From contig KV835891.1 in NCBI GenBank assembly GCA_001838165.1, positions 104,241 to 137,634 of the forward strand: a stretch of DNA of 33,394 bases, in the 5' to 3' direction. Origin of the DNA: Actinomyces sp. HMSC035G02 (GTDB taxonomy: Bacteria; Actinomycetota; Actinomycetes; Actinomycetales; Actinomycetaceae). A program made the position numbers and the translations under genes. Position 1 is the stretch's first letter. Each line of letters opens with the position of its first letter. The notes beneath the pieces are model-generated. The model worked only from the letters and a program-made list of their open reading frames with translations, did not search any database and was not told the origin of the DNA. Of this stretch, positions 17,924 through 24,840 are shown piece by piece.

Positions 17924-18706
17924 GTGAGCGACGAACAGTACACCGAGGAACAGACTTTCGAGGAGCACCAGGAAGAGGTTCAGCAGGAGACCGCCGACGC
18001 CCTTGTCGACGGAGCTGCCCAGGAAGTCGTCGATGAGGTGATCGAGAAGGTCGCCGAGAAGGAAACCGAATCGAACGACGAGGCCCCGGCCTCGGTCGAG
18101 GAAGAAGCGATTGCCAAGCTGCGCCGCAAGCTCTACATGTCCCCTGGCGACTGGTACGTCATCCACACCTACTCCGGCCACGAGCGCAAGGTGAAGGCGA
18201 ACCTCGAGCAGCGCATCACCACGCAGAACATGGAAGACTACATCTTCGCCGTCGAGGTCCCGGACGAGTACGTCATGGAGTACCGCGGCAACGCGAAGAA
18301 GCGCGTGCGCCACGTGCGTATCCCCGGCTACGCGATCGTCTGCATGGACTTCAACGAGGCCTCGTACCGTGTCGTCAAAGAAACCCCGGCCGTCACCGGC
18401 TTCGTGGGCGACCAGCACAACCCCGTGCCGCTCTCGATCGACGAGGTCGTCATGCTCCTGACGCCCAACGTCCTCGAGGAAGCCGCCGAGGCCGCCAAGG
18501 ATCAGCCCGCCCCCGTCCAGGTCGTCCAGACCCAGTTCGAGGTCGGCGAGATCGTCACCGTCACCGACGGACCTTTCGAGACCATGTCGGCCACGATCTC
18601 CGAGATCATGCCCGAGACTCAGAAGCTCAAGGTTCTCGTCACCATCTTCGAGCGCGAGACGCCGCTCGAGCTCGGCTTCGACCAGGTGGAGAAGCTCGAG
18701 CAGTGA
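17924..18706 (+). CDS. nusG: Transcription termination/antitermination factor NusG
   Basis: A 260-aa elongation factor that binds RNA polymerase and links it to Rho or the ribosome. Residues 1-70 are an acidic, glutamate-rich extension typical of actinobacterial NusG. The NGN domain starts at [15 protein letters not shown] (about 77-91) and includes [12 protein letters not shown]. The KOW domain is [19 protein letters not shown] (about 205-223). GTG start with AGGAGGG (17910-17916) 7 nt upstream. Confidence 0.95.
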   Translation: MSDEQYTEEQTFEEHQEEVQQETADALVDGAAQEVVDEVIEKVAEKETESNDEAPASVEEEAIAKLRRKLYMSPGDWYVIHTYSGHERKVKANLEQRITTQNMEDYIFAVEVPDEYVMEYRGNAKKRVRHVRIPGYAIVCMDFNEASYRVVKETPAVTGFVGDQHNPVPLSIDEVVMLLTPNVLEEAAEAAKDQPAPVQVVQTQFEVGEIVTVTDGPFETMSATISEIMPETQKLKVLVTIFERETPLELGFDQVEKLEQ

Positions 18707-18722
18707 CATCACGCACCCGGAC

Positions 18723-18752
18723 TTGGGATCAAGCCCGGAATCGCGTTATGAT
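18723..18752 (+). promoter_or_regulatory. Promoter of rplK-rplA
   Basis: TTGGGA (18723-18728), an 18-nt spacer and TATGAT (18747-18752). It lies just after nusG and gives a leader of about 110 nt before rplK. Confidence 0.65.
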
Positions 18753-18759
18753 TCACTTT

Positions 18760-18845
18760 TGTGTGCGTAGGGCGCACTATGCCCACTGAAACCCAGTGAG
18801 CTGACGCCAAACGCTCCGCCCTGACCGACACCCGTCGGCCAGAAC
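18760..18845 (+). other. Structured 5' leader of rplK
   Basis: Three small hairpins follow the promoter: GTGCG/CGCAC (18763-18777), CACTG/CAGTG (18784-18798) and CTGACCGAC/GTCGGCCAG (18821-18842, one mismatch). Leaders of rplKA operons are often targets of L1 autoregulation; whether these are the L1 site was not resolved. Confidence 0.4.
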
Positions 18846-18867
18846 TTCAGAAGAAAGACCCGCATTC

Positions 18868-19299
18868 ATGGCACCGAAGAAGAAGGTCACCGGCCTGATC
18901 AAGCTTCAGATCGCAGCCGGCGCCGCTACCCCCGCACCGCCCGTTGGCCCCGCTCTGGGCCAGCACGGCGTGAACATCGTTGAGTTCACCAAGGCTTACA
19001 ACGCGGCCACCGAGTCGCAGCGTGGAAACATCATCCCCGTTGAGATCACCGTCTACGAGGATCGTTCCTTCACGTTCGTCCTCAAGACGCCGCCCGCCGC
19101 TGAGCTCATCAAGAAGGCTGCTGGCATCCAGAAGGGTTCCGGCACCCCCAACACCGTCAAGGTTGGTTCGATCACGATGGATCAGGCCCGCGAAATCGGC
19201 CAGTCCAAGATGGCTGACCTCAACGCCAACGATGTCGAGGCTGCTGCCAAGATCATCGCCGGCACCGCCCGCTCCATGGGCATCAACGTCGAGGGCTGA
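18868..19299 (+). CDS. rplK: 50S ribosomal protein L11
   Basis: A 143-aa component of the GTPase-associated centre on 23S rRNA. It begins [15 protein letters not shown] and contains the conserved proline-rich [16 protein letters not shown] near residues 22-37, the target region of thiostrepton-type drugs. The C-terminal RNA-binding domain contains [12 protein letters not shown] and [13 protein letters not shown]. The length is normal. AGAAAG precedes the ATG. Followed by rplA after 69 nt. Confidence 0.97.
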   Translation: MAPKKKVTGLIKLQIAAGAATPAPPVGPALGQHGVNIVEFTKAYNAATESQRGNIIPVEITVYEDRSFTFVLKTPPAAELIKKAAGIQKGSGTPNTVKVGSITMDQAREIGQSKMADLNANDVEAAAKIIAGTARSMGINVEG

Positions 19300-19368
19300 C
19301 CTCAACCAACCCCCCCGTGGTAGGGCAGGCGCTGCCCGACACCCACGACTGCAAGGAGAAGAAGCAGA

Positions 19369-20076
19369 ATGACCAAGCGCTCCAAGAGCTACCGCGCAGC
19401 GGCCGAGAAGGTCCACGCGGACGTGCTGTACACCCCCTTCGAGGCCATGAAGCTGGCCAAGGAGACCACCGTCACCAAGTTCGACTCGACCGTTGAGGTC
19501 GTCTTCCGACTGGGTGTCGACCCCCGCCAGGCGGACCAGATGGTCCGTGGCACCGTTTCCCTGCCGCACGGCACCGGCAAGACCGCCCGGGTCTTGGTCT
19601 TCGCCGTTGGTCCGCGCGCTCAGGAAGCGATCGACGCAGGCGCCGACGAGGTCGGCGGCGACGAGCTCATCGAGAAGGTTGCCAAGGGCTACACCGACTT
19701 CGATGTCGCCGTTGCTACCCCCGACCTCATGGGCAAGGTTGGCCGCCTCGGCCGCGTCCTCGGCCCCCGTGGCCTCATGCCGAACCCCAAGACGGGCACC
19801 GTGACCATGGACGTCGCGAAGGCCGTCAAGGAGATCAAGGGTGGTCGTATCGAGTTCCGCGTCGACAAGCACGCCAACCTGGCGTTCATCGTCGGTAAGG
19901 CCTCCTTCACCGCCGAGCAGCTGACCGAGAACTACGCCGCCGTCCTGGACGAGGTGCTGCGTCTCAAGCCGACCTCCTCGAAGGGCCGCTACCTGCTCAA
20001 GGGTTCCGTCGCCACGACGATGGGCCCCGGCATCCCCGTGGATGTCACCAAGGTCAAGGACCTTATCGAGAAGTGA
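19369..20076 (+). CDS. rplA: 50S ribosomal protein L1
   Basis: A 235-aa L1-stalk protein that binds 23S rRNA and, in many bacteria, its own mRNA. Conserved segments: [20 protein letters not shown] near residue 38, [14 protein letters not shown] near 90, [15 protein letters not shown] near 130 and [12 protein letters not shown] near the C-terminus. AAGGAGAAGAAGCAGA precedes the ATG. Followed by a strong terminator. Confidence 0.97.
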   Translation: MTKRSKSYRAAAEKVHADVLYTPFEAMKLAKETTVTKFDSTVEVVFRLGVDPRQADQMVRGTVSLPHGTGKTARVLVFAVGPRAQEAIDAGADEVGGDELIEKVAKGYTDFDVAVATPDLMGKVGRLGRVLGPRGLMPNPKTGTVTMDVAKAVKEIKGGRIEFRVDKHANLAFIVGKASFTAEQLTENYAAVLDEVLRLKPTSSKGRYLLKGSVATTMGPGIPVDVTKVKDLIEK

Positions 20077-20098
20077 GCCTCGCTCGCTGATCAAGCAT

Positions 20099-20140
20099 CC
20101 GGGCCCCGCGCAGCACCGCTGCGCGGGGCCCGGCTTTTTC
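20099..20140 (+). terminator. Terminator after rplA
   Basis: Perfect 15-bp arms CCGGGCCCCGCGCAG (20099-20113) and CTGCGCGGGGCCCGG (20119-20133), a 5-nt loop CACCG and then CTTTTTCTG. Confidence 0.93.
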
Positions 20141-20292
20141 TGTTGTGCGTTGAGATGTGTGCGTCCGCCAGTCCTTGGCCTCGTGGCAGCCGTGAGAGCG
20201 TGGTGGGTGACTCGCAGCTGCGCAAAAGTGGGCTGCACGGCAATCGCCGGAGGACGCAGCCCCGACCTCGTCTGTGAAACGCGCCGCCATGC

Positions 20293-20321
20293 TTGCGCGC
20301 TGTTGGTGGCCCTGTTAAGCT
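20293..20321 (+). promoter_or_regulatory. Promoter of rplJ-rplL
   Basis: TTGCGC (20293-20298), a 17-nt spacer and TAAGCT (20316-20321), a common actinobacterial -10. The leader is about 145 nt. The stretch 20141-20292 before it holds nothing recognisable. Confidence 0.65.
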
Positions 20322-20329
20322 GATCCGTG

Positions 20330-20441
20330 CCGAAGACCGTTGGTGTCCACGCTAGTGGAGGAAAATCCAACGCAGGTGAGTGAGCAGCCTTGTGCTGCAA
20401 TCGAGCGTATGCCCGACACGATCCTGCGTGTCGGGTTTTTT
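20330..20441 (+). promoter_or_regulatory. L10-type ribosomal protein leader with attenuator
   Basis: The leader upstream of rplJ ends in a textbook terminator: CCCGACACG (20412-20420), loop ATCCTG, CGTGTCGGG (20427-20435) and six T residues (20436-20441). Genes rplJ-rplL follow, so it must be read through conditionally. The upstream part contains GCAGCCTTGTGCTGC, a small stem. L10 leaders bind the L10-L12 complex to repress their own operon; the position and attenuator fit, but the kink-turn was not verified. Confidence 0.65.
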
Positions 20442-20474
20442 CTTACCTACGGTCACGTATCTGGAAGGAGGACC

Positions 20475-20996
20475 ATGGCGAAGTCCGACAAGGTGGCAGC
20501 AGTTGCCGAGCTCGTGGAGCGTTTCCGCGCAGCCGACGCTGTCCTGCTGACCGAGTACCGCGGCCTGACCGTCGGCCAGCTGAAGCAGCTGCGTCGCGGC
20601 CTGGGCGAGAACGCGACCTACGCCGTGGCAAAGAACACGCTGGCGCGCCTGGCGGCCAAGGAGGTCGGCCTCGACTTCCTGGCTGAGGACCTCAAGGGTC
20701 CCACGGCCATCGCTTTCGTCTCCGGCGAGCCCGTTGAGGCTGCCAAGACCCTGCGTGATTTTGCTAAGGACAACCCCGCCCTCGTGCTGAAGTCCGGCGC
20801 GATGGACGGCGCTCAGCTGAGCGCCGAGGGTGTCAAGAAGCTTGCCGATCTCGAGTCCCGCGAGGTCCTGCTGGCCAAGGCCGCAGGCGTCCTCAAGGCC
20901 AAGATTGGTCAGGCGGCGTTCGCATTCAACGCTCTGCCCGTCAAGGCAGTGCGCACCATCGATGCTCTGCGCGAAAAGCAGGGCGAGGCGGCCTGA
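20475..20996 (+). CDS. rplJ: 50S ribosomal protein L10
   Basis: A 173-aa base of the L7/L12 stalk. It begins MAKSDKVAAVAELVERFR and contains LTEYRGLTVGQLKQLRR near residue 24 and the conserved AVAKNTLARLAA near 50. The Ala/Lys-rich C-terminal helix binds L7/L12 dimers. The start at 20475 is fixed by GAAGGAGG 5 nt upstream; an in-frame upstream ATG/GTG would run through the attenuator. Confidence 0.96.
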   Translation: MAKSDKVAAVAELVERFRAADAVLLTEYRGLTVGQLKQLRRGLGENATYAVAKNTLARLAAKEVGLDFLAEDLKGPTAIAFVSGEPVEAAKTLRDFAKDNPALVLKSGAMDGAQLSAEGVKKLADLESREVLLAKAAGVLKAKIGQAAFAFNALPVKAVRTIDALREKQGEAA

Positions 20997-21088
20997 CGAG
21001 ACAGGCCATGTTCCACGCCGCCACCCCGGCTGCGTGAAACTACCCAACAATCTGCACTCGTGCAGGCCAATTAGGAAGGATGCCACTC

Positions 21089-21469
<381 letters not shown>

Positions 21470-21477
21470 CTTTCCCC

Positions 21478-21553
21478 GTCTGAATCGTTCAGACTTCTCC
21501 ACCCGACTGGGTGGGCGAAACCCCGTCCCGCATCTGCGGGGCGGGGTTTCCGC
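21478..21553 (+). terminator. Two hairpins ending the rplJL transcript
   Basis: The first is GTCTGAA-TCG-TTCAGAC (21478-21494) followed by TTCTCC. The second has arms GCGAAACCCCGTCCCGC (21515-21531) and GCGGGGCGGGGTTTCCGC (21536-21553). The second has no long T-run beyond GTTTCC, so termination strength is uncertain. Confidence 0.7.
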
Positions 21554-21590
21554 ATGCGTGGGGCCGAGCTGCTTGGTGTGCCCGTGGTCT

Positions 21591-21818
21591 GCGGCCCGCC
21601 CGCGAGCCGTCCGCGCCGCGAGCTTCGCTCGGCGCGTCGTCTCGAAGCCCGGCCAGGCCCCGCCACCGCCCACGGGCACCGCAGCCAGGCCCCGCCTCGA
21701 AGCCCGCCCGTGCCCTCCGGTCCCTCCACACCAGTGGGGCCTGTTGTGCTGAGTACGATTCGCCTCGTCTCGAGGCCCGCCCTGGCCCTGCCACCGCCCA
21801 CGTGCGCCGCAGCCAAGC
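21591..21818 (+). repeat. GC-rich repeat family C, copy 2, with a 53-bp internal direct repeat
   Basis: The stretch 21598-21627 repeats the minus-strand sequence of 352-411. A foldable CGCGCCGCGAGC-TTC-GCTCGGCGCG segment follows the match. Two 53-bp direct repeats, 21638-21690 and 21766-21818, share CCACCGCCCACG and CGCAGCCA and differ at a minority of positions. Frames through here are low-complexity Arg/Pro/Ala and are not called as genes. Confidence 0.6.
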
Positions 21819-21844
21819 TTGCTGGTTCTCCTGGCACCCTTTGC

Positions 21845-21955
21845 GCCGGCGGCGGCGGGGGTTTTGCACTACATGAAGCCTTCAGGGGGCGTGTCGTCGG
21901 CGTGTCGGACCCTCGTGTAGTGCAATTCCCCCCCGTTTGGAGGCGGTAAGGCCGT
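21845..21955 (+). repeat. Palindromic repeat family B, copy 2
   Basis: Arms GGGGGTTTTGCACTACATGA (21857-21876) and TCGTGTAGTGCAATTCCCCC (21913-21932) pair at 17 of 20 positions around a GTGTCGTCGGCGTGTCG centre. The tail (CCGTTTGG, GGCGGTAAG) matches copy 1 at the window start in opposite orientation. Confidence 0.7.
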
Positions 21956-22042
21956 GGCTTGAGGCGATGTAGTCATCAAACTGCAGGCCGATCGAGCGGA
22001 AACGCCCAAAATCAGCCTTTTGGCTGAATGAGGCTGCGTAAG

Positions 22043-22122
22043 TGGATAGGTTGTTGCTATCTGGATAGGTTGTGAGCATCCGGATAGCTTATTAACCTAT
22101 CCGGATCGTCGTAACCTATCCG
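22043..22122. repeat. CGGATAGGTT array 3: three direct then two inverted units
   Basis: TGGATAGGTT at 22043-22052 and 22062-22071 and CGGATAGCTT at 22081-22090 are 19 bp apart. They are followed by inverted AACCTATCCG at 22094-22103 and 22113-22122, again 19 bp apart. A small hairpin CAGCC-TTTT-GGCTG lies just upstream near 22013-22026. The array sits 100 bp before the MerR promoter and 570 bp after rplL. Confidence 0.85.
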
Positions 22123-22224
22123 GATCGTCAGCTGCCAGGTCAGGGACATCTGCGTGCCCGATCGGCGGGCCCGCGTGCTCTGGCGTGTTTTTCACGTGAC
22201 CGCGACACGGGAACTTTCTTTCGC

Positions 22225-22255
22225 TTGACCATGACGCGGCGTCAGGGGCCAGAAT
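22225..22255 (+). promoter_or_regulatory. MerR-type promoter with 19-bp spacer and operator
   Basis: TTGACC (22225-22230) and CAGAAT (22250-22255) are separated by 19 bp, the over-long spacing typical of MerR-controlled promoters. The spacer holds the perfect palindrome TGACGCGGCGTCA (22232-22244). The -10 ends 7 nt before the ATG at 22263, so the message is probably leaderless. Confidence 0.75.
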
Positions 22256-22262
22256 CGATGTC

Positions 22263-23057
22263 ATGAGCAACGACACCATTCTCTACACGGTCGGCGAGGT
22301 CGCCGAGCGCTTCTCGCTGACTGTGCGGACGCTGCGCCACTGGGAGGCGCAGGGGCTCCTGGCTCCCACCGCGCGGAGCTGGTCGAACTACCGTCTCTAT
22401 TCGCCTGAGGATTGTGCGCGTGTCCAGATGATCGTCATCTATCGGGCGACGGGCATGAAACTGATGGACATTAAGTCTCTGCTCGATTCTGGAGACACAG
22501 CGGTTGAACACCTGAAGAGGCAAAGAGAGAGCCTTCTTGCTCAGCGTCGTGAAACAGACGCAATGATCGAAGCGCTCGACATACTTTTGGAGGATGCAAT
22601 GAATGACAAGGGGCTCACTGTGGAAGAAATCGGGGAGATCTTGGGGGAGGCCAACTTTGCGGCGCACCAGAGTGAGGCCGAGGAGCGCTATGGAGACACC
22701 GACGACTGGCGTGAATCGCGAGAACGCACTGCTTCGTGGCAATCCGCCGACTGGCGGCGCAATGCCGAGCGATTCCACGACATTGAACGCAGGATGATCG
22801 ACGCGATTCGCGATGGTGCCGCTCCTGACAGCGAGAGGGCGGCCGGCCTCGTCGAGGAACATAGAGAAGCTCTCAGTGAGTTCTTCCCGGTTACGCCCGC
22901 CAAGCACTACATCATGTCTCGCGCGTACATCCACGACGAGCGATTCCGCGAACACTACGATTCGCAGCAGGCTGGCTTCGCGCAGTGGCTTGCCGATGCG
23001 ATCGAGGCGGTTACGAGACAGCAGGGCGTCGACGTCGAGAGTCCCACATGGGTGTGA
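22263..23057 (+). CDS. MerR-family regulator with TipAS-like ligand domain
   Basis: A 264-aa transcription activator. The N-terminal MerR HTH (about residues 6-75) reads YTVGEVAERFSLTVRTLRHW and then NYRLYSPEDCARVQ. A coiled linker (about 76-115) contains HLKRQRESLLAQRRETDAMI. The C-terminal region (about 120-255) resembles the TipAS drug-recognition fold, with HIMSR-like HYIMSRAYIHDERFREHYD and a FAQWLADAIEA helix. TipA-type proteins bind cyclic thiopeptides and activate their own promoter; the 19-bp spacer promoter and palindrome upstream fit autoactivation. The ligand is unknown. Whether the thiopeptide-binding Cys of TipAL exists here is doubtful, as no Cys is seen in the C-terminal domain. 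Confidence 0.82.
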   Translation: MSNDTILYTVGEVAERFSLTVRTLRHWEAQGLLAPTARSWSNYRLYSPEDCARVQMIVIYRATGMKLMDIKSLLDSGDTAVEHLKRQRESLLAQRRETDAMIEALDILLEDAMNDKGLTVEEIGEILGEANFAAHQSEAEERYGDTDDWRESRERTASWQSADWRRNAERFHDIERRMIDAIRDGAAPDSERAAGLVEEHREALSEFFPVTPAKHYIMSRAYIHDERFREHYDSQQAGFAQWLADAIEAVTRQQGVDVESPTWV

Positions 23058-23120
23058 GTGCCCCAGACAAGGAAGTCGGGTATCAGTGACGCGCAGCATA
23101 ACCGGAAGCCCGTATCTGGC

Positions 23121-23150
23121 TTGCCAGTTCCGAATAGTCTCTGCTACTAT
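23121..23150 (+). promoter_or_regulatory. Promoter of tRNA-Asn
   Basis: TTGCCA (23121-23126), an 18-nt spacer and TACTAT (23145-23150), 15 nt before the tRNA. Confidence 0.6.
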
Positions 23151-23165
23151 CTTCTCTTGTCGCAA

Positions 23166-23237
23166 TCCTGCGTAGCTCAACGGCAGAGCATCCGACTGTT
23201 AATCGGACGGTTGTTGGTTCGAATCCAACCGCAGGAG
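23166..23237 (+). tRNA. tRNA-Asn(GTT), prophage attachment gene
   Basis: A 72-nt cloverleaf: acceptor TCCTGCG (23166-23172) pairs with CGCAGGA (23230-23236), followed by discriminator G. The anticodon stem TCCGA/TCGGA surrounds loop CTGTTAA with anticodon GTT. The T-arm has GGTTCGAATCC. The 3' CCA is not encoded. Phage-type genes begin immediately downstream, and the tRNA 3' half overlaps the repressor gene in antisense. Confidence 0.97.
23199..23237. other. Probable attL core region
   Basis: The 3' half of tRNA-Asn is the expected crossover region of a tyrosine-integrase phage, and the host-phage boundary falls here. The exact core cannot be fixed without the right junction, where a copy of part of this sequence should recur. 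Confidence 0.5.
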
Positions 23238-23510
23238 CTCTCCCCCCGGCCCATCAGGGTCGGGGGTTTCGTTGTTTGTAGAGCCGGTCATGAGCCATTC
23301 AAAGGGGACGCGGGTAGCGAAGGCCCATGCAATGAGTACGGCCTTGCGCGGCTTGCTTGAGCCGCGCTCAGCTGCGGAGATGCTTGTGCGCGAAATGCCG
23401 ATCTGCTCAGAGAGCTGGACCTGATCGAAGCCTGCGGACTCGCGTGCTTTACGCAGGCGGTCGGATAGATCAAACGTCGGAACGCGAAGGGGAATGGTTG
23501 CGGTGCTCAT
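23199..23510 (-). CDS. XRE-family phage repressor with 3' end inside tRNA-Asn
   Basis: A 103-aa protein with one HTH domain (about residues 16-75): LRKARESAGFDQVQLSEQIG, then ISRTSISAAERGSSKP. It probably represses the lytic promoter at 23563-23591 and maintains lysogeny. Residues 92-103 (LLRLDSNQQPSD) are encoded by the antisense strand of tRNA-Asn, and the stop TAA falls at the anticodon loop. ATG 23510 is chosen because TTGCGT-17-TAAACT ends 7 nt before it; an upstream start would lie before the transcript. The C-terminus in free phage DNA could differ, because attP would join here. Confidence 0.8.
   Translation of the reverse strand: MSTATIPLRVPTFDLSDRLRKARESAGFDQVQLSEQIGISRTSISAAERGSSKPRKAVLIAWAFATRVPFEWLMTGSTNNETPDPDGPGGELLRLDSNQQPSD
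23243..23270 (+). terminator. Terminator after tRNA-Asn
   Basis: Arms CCCCCGGCCC (23243-23252) and GGGTCGGGGG (23257-23266) form a 10-bp stem with one G-T pair around ATCA, followed by TTTCGTTGTTTG. It lies inside the 3' coding part of the repressor, so one sequence serves both strands. Confidence 0.7.
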
Positions 23511-23512
23511 AT

Positions 23513-23611
23513 TGCCAAGTTTAGCGAATAGCGCCTGACCACGCAATAGAACTTGCTAAACTTTGCAAACTTCAAGTTCTATGGATACACTTGAAGTATG
23601 CCAAGTTTAGA
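23513..23611. promoter_or_regulatory. Phage genetic switch: divergent promoters and operators
   Basis: Minus strand (repressor): TTGCGT (23546-23541), 17 nt, TAAACT (23523-23518), 7 nt to ATG. Plus strand: TTGCAA (23563-23568), 17 nt, TACACT (23586-23591), 6 nt to ATG. Candidate operators: CCAAGTTTAGC (23515-23525, over the repressor -10), its inverse GCTAAACTTTG (23555-23565), CCAAGTTTAGA (23601-23611), and the palindromes AACTTCAAGTT (23568-23578) and ACTTGAAGT (23589-23597). Both promoters appear leaderless. Confidence 0.72.
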
Positions 23612-23930
23612 GACGAAAGACGCGCAGCTCTTCGTGAGCGCAGTCGAAGCCGCCGAAATCCTAGGGATTGCACGCCGCAGCCTGATTAGCCGCGTTGAAG
23701 CCGGCACCGTCCAGGCCGCCCACAAGCTGCCCGGCCGCACAGGAGCCTTCCTGTTCGACCGCGCATACATCGAGCAGATCGCAGCCGACGAGCGCGACGC
23801 CACCCAGCGACGCTCCGCGCTCGCGGCCGCGCCATCCGCTCCCGAGGATTACGCGATCCAGGATGAGCGCACGGGCACTGTCATCCTCCACGCCTTCCAC
23901 GGCTCCATTGACGGCGGTGACGCGGCGTGA
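23598..23930 (+). CDS. Small HTH DNA-binding protein, divergent from the repressor
   Basis: A 110-aa protein with an N-terminal excisionase/MerR-like HTH: FVSAVEAAEILGIARRSLIS (about residues 11-30) followed by a wing-like segment and FDRAYIEQIAADER. The C-terminal half is charged and of unknown fold. Its position, divergent from the repressor with shared operators, suits a Cro-like or early regulator role; that is inference. ATG start from the leaderless promoter; the first codons overlap the operator CCAAGTTTAGA. Confidence 0.72.
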   Translation: MPSLETKDAQLFVSAVEAAEILGIARRSLISRVEAGTVQAAHKLPGRTGAFLFDRAYIEQIAADERDATQRRSALAAAPSAPEDYAIQDERTGTVILHAFHGSIDGGDAA

Positions 23931-23967
23931 TGCACAGCGACGCGGCGGAGCTGGGGGGTGAATCCTC

Positions 23968-24159
23968 GTGACCCCGGGGTGGGTAACACCGAAGGGGGCG
24001 GCGGACTACTTACAGGTGTCTGAGTCCACGCTGTACGCGCTGCGCCGGGCCGGGGACGGCCCCCGTTATGCGAAGCGCGGGCAGTTGGTCCGGTACTCGA
24101 TCGCAGATTTGGACGCATGGATGCGTCAGAACATGGAGAACTCTAATGAGAACGAATGA
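23968..24159 (+). CDS. Excisionase-like HTH protein
   Basis: A 63-aa protein of the helix-turn-helix 17/AlpA type. It shows WVTPKGAADYLQVSESTLYA (about residues 5-24), then GPRYAKRGQLVRYSIADLDAWM, the wing and terminal helix seen in Xis-like proteins. Predicted to bend DNA at the att site during excision or to act as a regulator. GTG start at 23968, with a GGGGGTG ribosome site about 9 nt upstream. Followed by a hairpin that separates it from a convergent small gene. Confidence 0.72.
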   Translation: MTPGWVTPKGAADYLQVSESTLYALRRAGDGPRYAKRGQLVRYSIADLDAWMRQNMENSNENE

Positions 24160-24165
24160 AAGCTT

Positions 24166-24203
24166 GGTGGGCGGGCGCCCGTGTGCCGAGGCACCCGCCC
24201 ACC
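24166..24203. terminator. Hairpin between convergent phage genes
   Basis: Arms GGTGGGCGGGCGCC (24166-24179) and GGCACCCGCCCACC (24190-24203) pair over 14 bp with one wobble-like mismatch. It sits between the excisionase-like gene and the convergent 44-aa gene and could stop transcription from both sides. Confidence 0.6.
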
Positions 24204-24223
24204 GGGAGAACACGATTAGCGGA

Positions 24224-24358
24224 TCACTTGCCGGATTCCTTGATGGTCGTGTTCGGGTGGCCCTTACCGTAAGCGGCCGTGACGTAACGTCCGGTCACGG
24301 CGCTTCGGTAAGTGCCCTTGGAGGACTTGCCGCCTCCGCTCTTTCCGCCTTTCGCCAT
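24224..24358 (-). CDS. Small Gly/Lys/Ser-rich phage protein (44 aa)
   Basis: A very short gene on the minus strand with a perfect ribosome site: GAAAGGAGGTGA ends 5 nt before the ATG at 24358. The product begins MAKGGKSGGGKSSKGTYRS and continues AVTGRYVTAAYGKGHPNTT before ending KESGK. The SAVTGRYVT and NTT..ES pattern is recognisable from small proteins common in actinobacterial phages and islands; their function is unknown to me. It is the only well-supported minus-strand gene in this part apart from 25098-25349. Confidence 0.78.
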   Translation of the reverse strand: MAKGGKSGGGKSSKGTYRSAVTGRYVTAAYGKGHPNTTIKESGK

Positions 24359-24414
24359 GCCTGTCACCTCCTTTCATGCGAACTCAAACGCCCTCAAACG
24401 GGCGTCGGTCGCAT

Positions 24415-24487
24415 GGTACGGACCCGCATGCACATTTGCGTCCACCCCGCTGTGGAGGAGGCCGTGGTCGGAGGTGGCGCAGCATGA
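24415..24487 (+). CDS. Possible 24-aa leader ORF
   Basis: An ATG-started ORF, MVRTRMHICVHPAVEEAVV then GGGAA, whose TGA overlaps the ATG of the next gene by 4 nt. It may only serve to couple translation. No clear ribosome site is seen. Low support. Confidence 0.25.
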
Positions 24488-24840
24488 TCTTCGGTGAAGC
24501 AGAGGGCTGCACAACTACTCGTATCGAGGCGTTGAACACTGACGCGCCGCTCATCCGTGAGGATGTGCAGCCCTGCAAGGTCCTGCGCGTCGACGGCGAT
24601 CATGAAGCATACGCGGAGAGCAAGCTCCTCGAAGCGGCTGCGGCCCTGCAGCAGACGGCGCTCATCCTTGGATCGCCGCATATTCGTTGCTGGTTCGACG
24701 AAGCGCTTCTTGCTCGTGCGCAGAGCGACATGCTGCAGATTCAGGATGCGGTCCTGGTGAAGTGGCGACGCCTGAATACGCACGCGCTCGAATGCCTGCA
24801 GGCTCCGGAGGAGCGTGGTGAGCGGGGTGGCGCAGAGTGA
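24484..24840 (+). CDS. Hypothetical phage protein
   Basis: A 118-aa protein not recognised. It is acidic to neutral and mostly helical, with a Leu/Ala-rich stretch KLLEAAAALQQTALIL in the middle and a second helix near ALLARAQSDMLQIQDAV. The start at 24484 is set by GGAGGT (24471-24476) about 7 nt upstream; longer versions add an Arg-rich sequence that looks non-coding. The 3' end overlaps the next start by GTGA. Confidence 0.6.
   Translation: MIFGEAEGCTTTRIEALNTDAPLIREDVQPCKVLRVDGDHEAYAESKLLEAAAALQQTALILGSPHIRCWFDEALLARAQSDMLQIQDAVLVKWRRLNTHALECLQAPEERGERGGAE

Noticed and set aside
18847..20400. 517-aa minus-strand open frame over rplK-rplA
   Set aside because: Shadow of two certain ribosomal protein genes.
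21489..21949. Several Arg/Pro-rich ORFs after rplL
   Set aside because: All lie in repeat families C and B and the rplL terminator; no ribosome site and no domain.
23511..23546. Longer N-terminus for the phage repressor
   Set aside because: The extra codons overlap the -10 and upstream region of its own promoter, so they would not be transcribed.
24068..24487. 139-aa plus-strand ORF opposite the 44-aa gene
   Set aside because: It starts inside the excisionase-like gene in another frame, reads through two hairpin arms and has no ribosome site.
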